DNA from: a virus
Strand: one strand, 5' to 3'
IMG/VR virus record: IMGVR_UViG_3300037584_000110
Span: 1-26,889 of that record
Length of the DNA: 26,889 nt
The stretch's first letter is position 1. Each line of letters begins with the position of its first letter. Shown here in pieces: positions 6,619 through 14,459 of the stretch. Under the pieces are notes generated by a model that made no database searches, was not told the DNA's origin, and saw nothing but the letters and a program-made list of their open reading frames with translations. Position numbers and translations under genes: made by a program.

Positions 6619-7188
6619 ATGGCATATAACCCAACACACGAATATGAGCATAACTACTACCCTTCAATTGAAGCTCGCAAAATAGCTAACGCTGCCAATA
6701 CCAAGCGCAAAAACTGGATTGCTACTGATGATCGCGCAGAAGAAATCATCGAATTTGTTTCTGATTACGATTCAGATGGCGAAGGTTTTTTTTCAGCTTG
6801 TGCAAAAGGTATTGAGAAGTTTGGATCGCTTACACCTAACATGCGTAACGCTATGGTTAAGGTGTTGGACAAACGTGCCGCACAAGCCGCTGAGTGGGCT
6901 ACCAGAGATGGCAAGTGCGAGTTTGTTGGCACAGTGGGCGAGCGTCAAGCTTTCGCAGTCACAGTGAAGCATATCGTGGAGCTAGAAGGCATGTATGGCA
7001 TCTCATACCTTCACATCTGCCGTGACGCTGATGACAACGTAATCATCTACAAAGGCACACAATACTGGGATAAAGGCGCTCAAGTGACTTTCATGGCCAA
7101 AGTAAAAGATCATGGCGTCCGTGATGGTGTAAAGCAAACTATCATCCAGCGCCCCACAAAAGTAAAAGTAAATGGGGAGGATTACTGA
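6619..7188 (+). CDS. Unknown phage protein (189 aa), cassette 3
   Basis: The ATG at 6619 follows GAGAGAGG. The N-terminal half is mixed and acidic (YDSDGEGFF) with a helix around ALDKRAAQAAEWA-like sequence. From about residue 103 there is a beta-rich run: FVGTVGERQAF, YGISYLHICRDADDN, IYKGTQYWDKGAQVTFMAKVKDHG, QTIIQRP. This pattern recurs in phage proteins of unknown role and could be an OB-like or other small beta domain (inference). It is the only clear gene of cassette 3 and is followed within 9 bases by the end of the opposing transcription unit, with no visible terminator. Confidence 0.7.
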   Translation: MAYNPTHEYEHNYYPSIEARKIANAANTKRKNWIATDDRAEEIIEFVSDYDSDGEGFFSACAKGIEKFGSLTPNMRNAMVKVLDKRAAQAAEWATRDGKCEFVGTVGERQAFAVTVKHIVELEGMYGISYLHICRDADDNVIIYKGTQYWDKGAQVTFMAKVKDHGVRDGVKQTIIQRPTKVKVNGEDY

Positions 7189-7253
7189 TGAAGTATCCTA
7201 CTGAGGATAACTTTCCAATATTTTTTGGCGAGTTTCCTCATCAATGCTATTAA
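7188..7253 (+). CDS. Candidate 21-aa micro-ORF at the convergent junction
   Basis: The ATG at 7188 overlaps the preceding stop (TGATG) and has an exceptionally strong ribosome site, GGGGAGG, 7 bases upstream. It reads only 21 codons (MKYPTEDNFPIFFGEFPHQC + Y) before TAA, antisense to the end of the gene at 7198. It may be the stub of a gene lost when the two arms were joined. Translation is possible but unproven. Confidence 0.25.
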   Translation: MKYPTEDNFPIFFGEFPHQCY

Positions 7254-9450
7254 GTATAGAAGACGCACTAGGAGATTGATCTGTACTTACAGTCTCTACA
7301 ATTTCTGGTCTTGTTGCTGCTTGAGAAATTGAAGAGAATAATGGCGCACCTGATCTTGCAACATATTGTCTAATTACATTTGATGCCTGAGATCTTTGCT
7401 GCGCTCCCTCGACTGCTCCAACAATATCAGCACCAACAATAGGTATGCCTCTAGCAAAGTTCATTAATCCTGAACGTGTCATAGCACTTAGCAATGTATA
7501 GCCAGACCCAGAAGGATTCAGTTTAATCTCAGCCCAAAGTGTTGGCATTACATCTTCTCTAAACTTTGACACTCTAGAAATTTCTTCTGGAGAAAACAAT
7601 TTATTAATTATTGCTTTATTTTTTACAAAAATATCATCGTAATTGTTTACAATGTTACTCCTTGTTACACCTGATCTACCAGCACCTGAAAAGGCTTTTT
7701 CAAGTATAGCATCTTTTAACAATCCAACAACTTCTTCATATTGTTCTTCTGGTAAGTTTGATTTCAATCGATCAATTACTAAAGGCATAGATTGATTGGG
7801 AGCAAATTTACTATGACCAAAAATTGCATTGGCTACTTGTCTAGGTGTGTAATCTGGATTGGTGATTTTTTCCAAAATAGAGTTTGCTGCTCTTTGCGCT
7901 GAGTTTGCGGCTTTACCTTTACCTGTTAGGCCAATGTAAGTTTTGTATAGTTCAGTTGCGTCTTTTAATTGATTTAACACAAGTTCATCGCCATACATAA
8001 AACCATCTTCAATTCCATCAAAGACGGCCTTATCAAATACTTTTTTTATTTCACCTAAAGCTAATTGCTCTGGAGATCCTTGCTCTGCCGATCTGACGGT
8101 TCTGTTTAATCTTTTTTGGTAACCATGAATTTGTTTTAAAGGTTGATCTTTAAAACCTTCTTTGCCTGTCAATTTGTATAGCTTTTGCAAAAATTGTAAT
8201 TCTCTTTTCAGAAGAGGCATCGAAACAAGTTCTGCGTTTGTTATTCCTATTTCTTGTCTGACTGCATTCAATGCAGATTCAACATTTGTCCTAATACCAT
8301 CAACTGTCATTTTTGGTGGCATTTTTGCGTTTCTGACATCTGTATATGCTTTACTTGCGCGTTCTTTTACATCGCCTGCTTGTCTCCCAACAATGTCTTT
8401 TACTTCTTCTGCTGCAACTCCAGATATATCTGTCTGATCTAAATTTGTAAGCGGAGATCCAGAGCCAAATTCACTTTGTAATGTTTGTGCCTCTGATCTA
8501 ATTTGATCAAGCTGCTGCTCATCAAATCCTCTTATAACCATAGATGCTTCAGCATCTGTTGAAGACGCTCTTCTTAAAACATCTTCTTGCTCAAGTTCTG
8601 GAGTGGTTTTTGGAGTCGGTCCAGCTTTAGAGTCTGGTAATGGAGATGTACGTTGTCCTTGAGTTAAAGGAAACTGTGATGACTGAGGATTAAATCTAGG
8701 GAAAACTCTTCCACCGCTCACTACTCTTGCGCCAGCTTTTATAGGCGTTGAAATTGCTCTGGCAGCAGGGGGTAATAATAAATCTGCGCCAACACCAATT
8801 GAAGTGGCCGTTCCAACTTCTGAAGCAAGATCTGACAAATCCCTGTCTTTTGATGCTGTTGTTTTAGGAGTCATTTGACCTTCTAAAGCCTGAGATCCAG
8901 TCTCAGTAGCTCCGTATGTTGGAACTCCCAACCCAATAGTTTGTTTTATATTTTTGGCTCTTTTCATAATTTTCATAGCAGGAAGATATTTGTATATTTC
9001 CCCTACGAATGTTCCAAAATCTTGAGCAGACGCCCCCGGCTTATTTACATAGTAAGGCTTGTTATTCCAAATCATCATTGGATTACCATACTTATCTTGG
9101 AAGCCTCCCCCCCAACGTGGATCATCTTTAAATGAATTTTCAAAAATTTCTAATTTTCCAACGTCATCTCTAGCCATCATAGCTTTAAAATTAGGAATTA
9201 TACCTTCTACAAATCCGGGTGCATCACCACCCATGTCAGTTGCTTCTGGAACTTCTGGAAATTCAATTTCTTGACCTTCACCAGTATATGCATCTTTCAA
9301 AGCTGATGGTATTGAAGCCAGACGCTCAAGGAGTGATTTCTCTTCTTCTTGATTAATTTCAGAAGTATTAACTTCATTAGATTGATTAGCGTCTGGATCT
9401 CCACTTTGAGCATCAATTTCAGAAAGCTCTTCTAAAGAAAAATTAGCCAT
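7198..9450 (-). CDS. Large internal/ejected virion protein (750 aa)
   Basis: This is the last gene of the virion block. ATG at 9450 is chosen because GGGGAGG lies about 7 bases upstream; a TTG at 9465 is in frame but lies inside that signal. The protein starts MANFSLEELSE. It has an acidic N-terminus, Gly/Ala-rich hydrophobic patches (TATSIGVGADLLLPPAAR, FARGIPIVGADIVGAVEGAQ) and long helical stretches. No enzymatic motif is seen. Large, helical, Ala/Gln-rich proteins at the end of a podovirus structural operon are usually internal core or ejection proteins. That is the best reading, made from context and composition. Confidence 0.6.
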   Translation of the reverse strand: MANFSLEELSEIDAQSGDPDANQSNEVNTSEINQEEEKSLLERLASIPSALKDAYTGEGQEIEFPEVPEATDMGGDAPGFVEGIIPNFKAMMARDDVGKLEIFENSFKDDPRWGGGFQDKYGNPMMIWNNKPYYVNKPGASAQDFGTFVGEIYKYLPAMKIMKRAKNIKQTIGLGVPTYGATETGSQALEGQMTPKTTASKDRDLSDLASEVGTATSIGVGADLLLPPAARAISTPIKAGARVVSGGRVFPRFNPQSSQFPLTQGQRTSPLPDSKAGPTPKTTPELEQEDVLRRASSTDAEASMVIRGFDEQQLDQIRSEAQTLQSEFGSGSPLTNLDQTDISGVAAEEVKDIVGRQAGDVKERASKAYTDVRNAKMPPKMTVDGIRTNVESALNAVRQEIGITNAELVSMPLLKRELQFLQKLYKLTGKEGFKDQPLKQIHGYQKRLNRTVRSAEQGSPEQLALGEIKKVFDKAVFDGIEDGFMYGDELVLNQLKDATELYKTYIGLTGKGKAANSAQRAANSILEKITNPDYTPRQVANAIFGHSKFAPNQSMPLVIDRLKSNLPEEQYEEVVGLLKDAILEKAFSGAGRSGVTRSNIVNNYDDIFVKNKAIINKLFSPEEISRVSKFREDVMPTLWAEIKLNPSGSGYTLLSAMTRSGLMNFARGIPIVGADIVGAVEGAQQRSQASNVIRQYVARSGAPLFSSISQAATRPEIVETVSTDQSPSASSILNSIDEETRQKILESYPQ

Positions 9451-9452
9451 TA

Positions 9453-11054
9453 TTAACCTCCCCAACCTTTAATAATAAAAGTTCCTGAATTTGGATAAAT
9501 TTTATTTCCAGAAGAATCTTTGTTTAAGATCACAGCGCCGTTAGGAAGAGATGCTTTCCATGCATTTCTTGCTGCTATATATTCATTAGCAGTATTATAT
9601 TTTGCGTTACCATTTTCATCTACAGCATCAATCCCATCAAACTTTTCATAAATTCCTTTATCAAGCTCTAAAACTTTATTCTCAATGTATTCTATTGATT
9701 TATTTTGAGTAAGAAGCTGACGCCTTAACTGAATTTCTTTTTGAGCATTTCTAGTCGTTTTATCTAAACTATAAAGCGTTAGATAATTTGATACGGCTGG
9801 ATTTTCCATAGTTAGAATTGCAGATTTATACGCTCTAAATTCCATGTCAGATGTAGCACCAGAACCAACTGGACGCATTTGAGGAGCAAGTTTATTAGAT
9901 ATTGCTTCTAAATATCTTTGAGATTCTAGCTCACTATCTGAAAAGCCAAACGCAGAAGACATAAAGCTACGAATTGGCATTGTATAGCTTTGGAATGCAC
10001 CAGTTAAATCTTGATTTTGAAGTAATACGGTCATCGCACTATCAAGCGTTGGTAGTAGGTCGTTCATAACTTGATTTTGTTTTATAGCAATTTTACTAAG
10101 ACCTTTGAGTATTTCATTTCTATCTATCACTTCAGCAGGAACTGGAGAGCCACCGGGTGTTCTTGTAATTACGTTAAATTCAGAGTCTTCACCAGCTCTT
10201 GGTATATAATAATTTATATATGAATCTGCTTGTATAACTGGTCTACCAATAAGGTTAGGATCGTCAGTAGTAATTAAACTAAATAAATCTGCATATTCGG
10301 TATCGCCTTCATTAACACCAAGAGCCGCAAGTTTTGCCTTTGCATTTTCATCAGACAAATACAAAACACGATCTTGTTGAAGATATTTTTCTACACCTTG
10401 TTTTGGAACAGCTTGCTTCGGACCAACCAAACCTTGATTAGATGCCGTAATAATATTAGCGTTTGATAAAACAACATTGTTATTTTCATCTGGAGTAAGA
10501 TTAGGAAGACTAAGAAGAGTTCTTAAATTTTCCAAGTTTTCTGGATTGACACTAACTGTTGATGTTGAAGCAGTTCTATTAGTTTTACTCAAATCATAAA
10601 ACTTACCATCACTGCCCATCTGCCCAGAAGTTGCATTATAGTCTTTTAGCTCTTCTGCTGTCGCTGGTCGGTATGTAACTTTTCCAGCGCCCGGCTTCAG
10701 ACTAGGCGCAAGAGACAAAGCAGTCTGCATTCTTGCCTGATCTGTTTCTTTCTTTTCTTTTTTCTTGGCAGCAAGATAATCGGCTGGTGCTTGCATAGCG
10801 CCTACAGCAGATCCTAATACAGTAGCTCCGGGCTTTGATGCTCCTTGACCCATAGCTAAGAAGAATTGCAGAGCAGCCTCATAAGGATCGGCCTTTTCAA
10901 CTGCTGGATATAGCTGCTGGGCAAAATCAATAGCCATTTGTCCACGATCTTCGTTATCAGCCAATTGACCAAGAATTGGCCTAAGAGCGCCCATATTACC
11001 TAAATCATTTGGGCTGCTTCCTGTGGCTCCAAGTCGTGTTTTGTTTACTACCAT
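9453..11054 (-). CDS. Probable internal virion protein (533 aa)
   Basis: The N-terminal part carries helical segments (MAIDFAQQLYPAVEKADPYE, ALQFFLAMGQGASKP) and a basic KKKEKKETDQAR stretch. Around residue 127 comes a VTYRPATAEELKDYN.. SGQMGSDGKFYD segment of a type often seen in large marine phage structural proteins. The C-terminus is glycine-rich (FIIKGWGG). No enzymatic motif was found. The stop lies 2 bases before the next gene's ATG. By position it belongs with the proteins encoded on either side as part of an internal core or ejection set. Confidence 0.6.
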   Translation of the reverse strand: MVVNKTRLGATGSSPNDLGNMGALRPILGQLADNEDRGQMAIDFAQQLYPAVEKADPYEAALQFFLAMGQGASKPGATVLGSAVGAMQAPADYLAAKKKEKKETDQARMQTALSLAPSLKPGAGKVTYRPATAEELKDYNATSGQMGSDGKFYDLSKTNRTASTSTVSVNPENLENLRTLLSLPNLTPDENNNVVLSNANIITASNQGLVGPKQAVPKQGVEKYLQQDRVLYLSDENAKAKLAALGVNEGDTEYADLFSLITTDDPNLIGRPVIQADSYINYYIPRAGEDSEFNVITRTPGGSPVPAEVIDRNEILKGLSKIAIKQNQVMNDLLPTLDSAMTVLLQNQDLTGAFQSYTMPIRSFMSSAFGFSDSELESQRYLEAISNKLAPQMRPVGSGATSDMEFRAYKSAILTMENPAVSNYLTLYSLDKTTRNAQKEIQLRRQLLTQNKSIEYIENKVLELDKGIYEKFDGIDAVDENGNAKYNTANEYIAARNAWKASLPNGAVILNKDSSGNKIYPNSGTFIIKGWGG

Positions 11055-11064
11055 AACCTACCCT

Positions 11065-12267
11065 TTAATCGTTTGCCATTTTGTAGGCACTGTAGCCAGC
11101 ACCAATGCCACCAATAAGCTGTCCATAAACTGATGGGTTAGCAGTAAAGCTAGATCCTAGCTCATAGCTACGGCTTCTTGTGCTGTATGGTGTACCAGAC
11201 AATGCACCAAGTGCGAAGTTGACCATTTCCATTGGATACTGCTTTTGATCCATGTAATCTGCGTATGCCAAGTCGAGCGCACGTTGATCCAAGACACGCT
11301 GTGCCTCTCCAGAAGAAATAAGACCAGCCGCTGCACGATTTTGCAGATCCATAACCATCGGACCTAAGTTTTGATAAGCGTTCATTTGCGCTATGCGAGC
11401 TGCTTCATCTGTCTCAAAACCAGTTCGAAGCGCATCTTCTGCACCAAAACGAGCTGCACGTTGATCGCCATAACGACCATATCTAGCATCTTCTAGGCCA
11501 AATCTACCAGCACGATCTTCCATAAACTGACCACGCATGACATCTTCTGCGCCGAACCTAGCTTCACGATCACGCTCTGATCGTGCAACATCTTGATCGT
11601 ACCTACTAGCCGCAAACTGTAAACCTTCACGTCCTGCTCTTGCGCGGAGATCGCCAGCCGCTTCTGCGCCTTCTCCAATCGCTGTTGCTTCCAGAAGCCC
11701 CAGACGTGAGCCAAAAGCGCCACCGCCCATTGCAGCTCGACTTCTAGCCTCGTTTTGATTGCGAGTAATTTGCTCTTCTATTTCTCGAATGGCTGGATCC
11801 ATAGATCGCTGATAAATATCCATATATTCTTGAGCATTTTCCACTGAAAATGGATCTACACCTTGCCCAAGAAGTTCTTCTCGCGTTGCACCTTCATATT
11901 GACCCATAAGACCAGCATCTGATGTTGCTTGAAATTCATCTCCAAGAAGTTCTTGACGGCTCATAGAATCGTAACCACCGCCTAATGTATTAGCTACATC
12001 CGCTGCACGATTGATATAAGGAAGATAGTCACCGCGACCCTCACGCAACATTTGCATACCAAGACGTTCATCTTCTGTTAAATTGCTGCCATCAAAAGTT
12101 GCTGTTCTTTCGCCTTGGTAAATTGGATATTCAGAACCAGCAATACCTGTGGCAGAAGTGAACAATTCTCGACCAGCAGCAGCAACCCATTCTGGAATTT
12201 CTGTACCTTCTACAACATTCGTTGCATCAGGTAGCTCAGTGTATGATGGTGTGCAAAAACCGCCCAT
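11065..12267 (-). CDS. Helical virion protein with 18-residue tandem repeat (400 aa)
   Basis: The middle of the protein is strongly helical and rich in Arg, Glu and Ala. Residues 233-286 are three tandem 18-residue units of the form DR.ARFG.ED, likely an extended amphipathic helix. The region before it (ARSRAAMGGGAFGSRLGL) is a Gly/Ala-rich patch of a kind common in marine phage internal proteins. The C-terminus again has glycine patches (GGIGAGYSAYKMAND). Role unknown, presumably virion core, adaptor or ejection. The ATG is directly adjacent to the TAA of the GNAT gene (TAAATG). Confidence 0.6.
   Translation of the reverse strand: MGGFCTPSYTELPDATNVVEGTEIPEWVAAAGRELFTSATGIAGSEYPIYQGERTATFDGSNLTEDERLGMQMLREGRGDYLPYINRAADVANTLGGGYDSMSRQELLGDEFQATSDAGLMGQYEGATREELLGQGVDPFSVENAQEYMDIYQRSMDPAIREIEEQITRNQNEARSRAAMGGGAFGSRLGLLEATAIGEGAEAAGDLRARAGREGLQFAASRYDQDVARSERDREARFGAEDVMRGQFMEDRAGRFGLEDARYGRYGDQRAARFGAEDALRTGFETDEAARIAQMNAYQNLGPMVMDLQNRAAAGLISSGEAQRVLDQRALDLAYADYMDQKQYPMEMVNFALGALSGTPYSTRSRSYELGSSFTANPSVYGQLIGGIGAGYSAYKMAND
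11410..11571 (-). repeat. Three 54-base (18-codon) tandem repeats
   Basis: The units are residues 233-250, 251-268 and 269-286 of the 400-aa protein, aligned on ARFGAED, GRFGLED and ARFGAED. Spacing is exactly 18 residues in both steps. Confidence 0.8.
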
Positions 12268-12702
12268 TTACGCCTCCATATAGAGCGAACCAACTTTGGA
12301 TAATCCAAGGCGCTCATAAAATTTATCTTTTCGCTCACCATCTCCCGAATAGACATGGCCTAATTTAATTTTAATTTTTGCTTCTCTTGCGATTTGCATA
12401 AAACTTTTTATCAACTTTGCCGCGATATTTGACTTTCTATGTTCTTTATAGACAAAAAACCACATATCAGCCAAATATTTTTCACTAGACCACCAGTCAG
12501 TGCTTTCTACACCAGCTATAGATCCAGCTATTTTACCGTTTACATCAAACACTATAACAACACCTCTATGCAAAGCATTGCTGATTTCTGACGTTAGTTT
12601 CTCAGAATCAATTGGAGAAGTACAGTCGATGGTTTCTGAATGCATGACATTTAACATCATAAATATTTCAGAAAGATCTTCGACTGTCGCCAATCTTAGC
12701 AT
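12268..12702 (-). CDS. GNAT-family N-acetyltransferase (144 aa)
   Basis: The fold pattern is that of GNAT enzymes: MLRLATVEDLSEIFMML (strand 1, helix), a VVIVFDVNGKIAGSIAG hairpin, MWFFVYKEHRKSNIAAKLIK (strand 4 with the acetyl-CoA binding loop, here H-R-K-S-N-I-A) and a terminal YERLGLSKVG motif. The length is typical. It probably acetylates a small molecule or protein, but the substrate cannot be told. Its ATG shares a base with the previous stop (TAATG) and its stop abuts the next gene, so it is expressed with structural proteins, an odd position for an enzyme. Confidence 0.85.
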   Translation of the reverse strand: MLRLATVEDLSEIFMMLNVMHSETIDCTSPIDSEKLTSEISNALHRGVVIVFDVNGKIAGSIAGVESTDWWSSEKYLADMWFFVYKEHRKSNIAAKLIKSFMQIAREAKIKIKLGHVYSGDGERKDKFYERLGLSKVGSLYMEA

Positions 12703-13079
12703 TATGACATACCGCCTAACGCACCCATTTGTGGGTTAGATTGTGTTTGTGCTGTTTTCGGTGGCTGTGTTGGTGGCGGTCCTGCTTGACCAGAACCAGC
12801 AATTGCTTCCATTAATGCTCCCAGTTCAGGCAACAACATAAGAAGTGCCTTTGCCGCCTCTGGGGTAATTGCACGATCTAACTGTGCTAATTGCTCTTCT
12901 GTCATCGCTCCAAGGCGTGAAACTAAAACTGCTGCCAACTGTGAAGATGGCCGCATAATGTTTTGCCTTGCCTGATTAACTGTTTTATCATTAGGTGCGC
13001 CTCGCTGTTCGCTTGGCATATTTGCCCCAGTCATGTCTGGCATTTCTGGGCGTTGGTTCATTTGTGGTTGTCGTGCCAT
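12702..13079 (-). CDS. Small Pro/Gln-rich virion-operon protein (125 aa)
   Basis: Both ends are disordered: an N-terminal segment full of Met, Pro, Gln and Asn (MARQPQMNQRPEMPDM) and a proline-rich tail (PPPTQPPKTAQTQ). The middle is helical (LAAVLVSRLGAMTEEQLAQL, then AKALLMLLPELGALMEAI). This architecture suits a scaffold-like or linker virion protein, but no family is recognised. Stop/start coupled to the acetyltransferase gene. Confidence 0.55.
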   Translation of the reverse strand: MARQPQMNQRPEMPDMTGANMPSEQRGAPNDKTVNQARQNIMRPSSQLAAVLVSRLGAMTEEQLAQLDRAITPEAAKALLMLLPELGALMEAIAGSGQAGPPPTQPPKTAQTQSNPQMGALGGMS

Positions 13080-13092
13080 TTTTTATTTCCTT

Positions 13093-13947
13093 TTAAAAGA
13101 ATTTAGACAAGAACCCGACAATCGGACCAGAGCCGGGAATAATTGCGTTTGCGACATATGAAAGAACAGCAGTTTTACCAGCGTCTTTAGCAGCATCCAT
13201 TGGATCTGCTCCCATAGCCACCTGAGTAATAAAGTCAGCACCAGCAGCATATCCAGTGACTTTAAGATTGGCTGCGCCAGCTTCTGTGCCAAAATTAAGA
13301 CGGTTCATAACTCTGCCGCCGTAATTTGCAGCAGTCGCTCCATCAATTCCAGCACCAGTAGCAATTAAGCCTCTGCCAGTTTGCACAGCTTGCTGTGGTA
13401 CATTATCTTTATTTAAAAAGTTAAGTGGGTTTACTGCTCCAAAACCAGCTTTTGCTGCATTTTCCACAGTAGCTTTTCCAGCTAAAGCAGCACCAAATGC
13501 ACCACCAGCCGCTGCTCCTGTTGCCCCTGCTATTTTTTGAGATGCACGTTCCATCTGTGCTTGCAAAGCAGATTCTGGGCTTACTCCAAACTCTTCTCCA
13601 AATTCTTCTCGAATCTTGTCCATTTCTTCAGCAGTCATGTTCAAGTCTTCAGAAGGATCATAAGTCATTGTTCCTGTTTGTTGGGCTTCAATAAACTGAA
13701 ACATTGGCATGTATTTTGTGCCATAAATCTTTTGCATCACACCCATATCAAGGCCGGGATCTCTTGATGCTAATTCAATAGTTGGCAAGGTGATTGTGCC
13801 GTCTTCATTGGTAACTGGTTTATCGACTACTGAAGTACCTACATTAGCTAAAGCCCCAATATTTGGCGATAGATTAGGTATTAGTCCTGAATTAAGTATA
13901 TTTGACGTAGCAATAAGTCGCCCATCATCCCCTACAACTACAGCCAT
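13093..13947 (-). CDS. Putative virion protein with glycine/alanine-rich hydrophobic stretches (284 aa)
   Basis: The N-terminal third is mixed beta/coil (MAVVVGDDGRLIATSNI). A TAEEMDKIREEFGEEFG helix follows at about 104-121. The second half alternates Ala/Gly-rich amphipathic helices (GAAAGGAFGAALAGKATVEN, IPGSGPIVGFLSKFF). Such segments are typical of phage ejection proteins that contact membranes. No known enzyme motif is present. It sits between small tail/structural proteins and the internal-protein genes. Membrane contact during DNA entry is inference. Confidence 0.55.
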   Translation of the reverse strand: MAVVVGDDGRLIATSNILNSGLIPNLSPNIGALANVGTSVVDKPVTNEDGTITLPTIELASRDPGLDMGVMQKIYGTKYMPMFQFIEAQQTGTMTYDPSEDLNMTAEEMDKIREEFGEEFGVSPESALQAQMERASQKIAGATGAAAGGAFGAALAGKATVENAAKAGFGAVNPLNFLNKDNVPQQAVQTGRGLIATGAGIDGATAANYGGRVMNRLNFGTEAGAANLKVTGYAAGADFITQVAMGADPMDAAKDAGKTAVLSYVANAIIPGSGPIVGFLSKFF

Positions 13948-14271
13948 TTAGGTTACCTCCAAAAAACTTGCCACAACGTGCAACCGATCTGCTGTTGCTG
14001 CTGTAACTTTTATAATTTCGTTCTCTTGTATAACAAGAGGATTAGTTAAAAGCTCATCTGTAGCATTAGCAGATATTGCTTTAGTTTTAAAGACACTAAA
14101 AATTGAGCTACTAGAATCTGTTATTGTGACTGTAATAGTATCTGCATTTCCACTGTCTTCAGATACTAAAAAAGATTTAAAAATAGCAGTTGTAGCGCCC
14201 GGACAAGTGTACAAAGTTGTGGCATCTGTACTTGTTAAATCTACTTTTGCATTTTTATAATTGTTTGCCAT
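13948..14271 (-). CDS. Small beta-rich virion protein (107 aa)
   Basis: The start is the ATG at 14271, which overlaps the previous TAA (TAATG); a GTG at 14286 gives five more residues but ignores this coupling. The chain opens MANNYKNAKVDLTSTDATTL and is built of short beta strands (TLYTCPGATTAIFKSFLVS, ADTITVTITDSS, RLHVVASFLEVT). This pattern is common for small phage structural or decoration proteins. The exact role is unknown. Confidence 0.65.
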   Translation of the reverse strand: MANNYKNAKVDLTSTDATTLYTCPGATTAIFKSFLVSEDSGNADTITVTITDSSSSIFSVFKTKAISANATDELLTNPLVIQENEIIKVTAATADRLHVVASFLEVT

Positions 14272-14459
14272 TATGCCATAAACCACGCTGTAGCTTCAGC
14301 TTGTTCAACTGCATTTGTAAGGCCAATCGATGCAGCAAAATAAGTAGATTGCTTTTCAAGTTCAAGCGTATTGGTTAAGCGAGCCATGTATCCCTGATTA
14401 TAATCTTCAGGTGGACTTGGTAATCTTAAAACGCCTAAACCAGTTCCTGTTGTACTCAT
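14271..14459 (-). CDS. Small structural protein (62 aa)
   Basis: A short protein whose ATG overlaps the end of the 707-aa gene (ATGA), while its stop overlaps the next ATG. It begins MSTTGTGLGVLRLPSPPEDY and continues with a helix (RLTNTLELEKQSTYF). No family is assigned. It is always-coupled and lies between two virion genes, so a structural or assembly role is likely. Confidence 0.6.
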   Translation of the reverse strand: MSTTGTGLGVLRLPSPPEDYNQGYMARLTNTLELEKQSTYFAASIGLTNAVEQAEATAWFMA

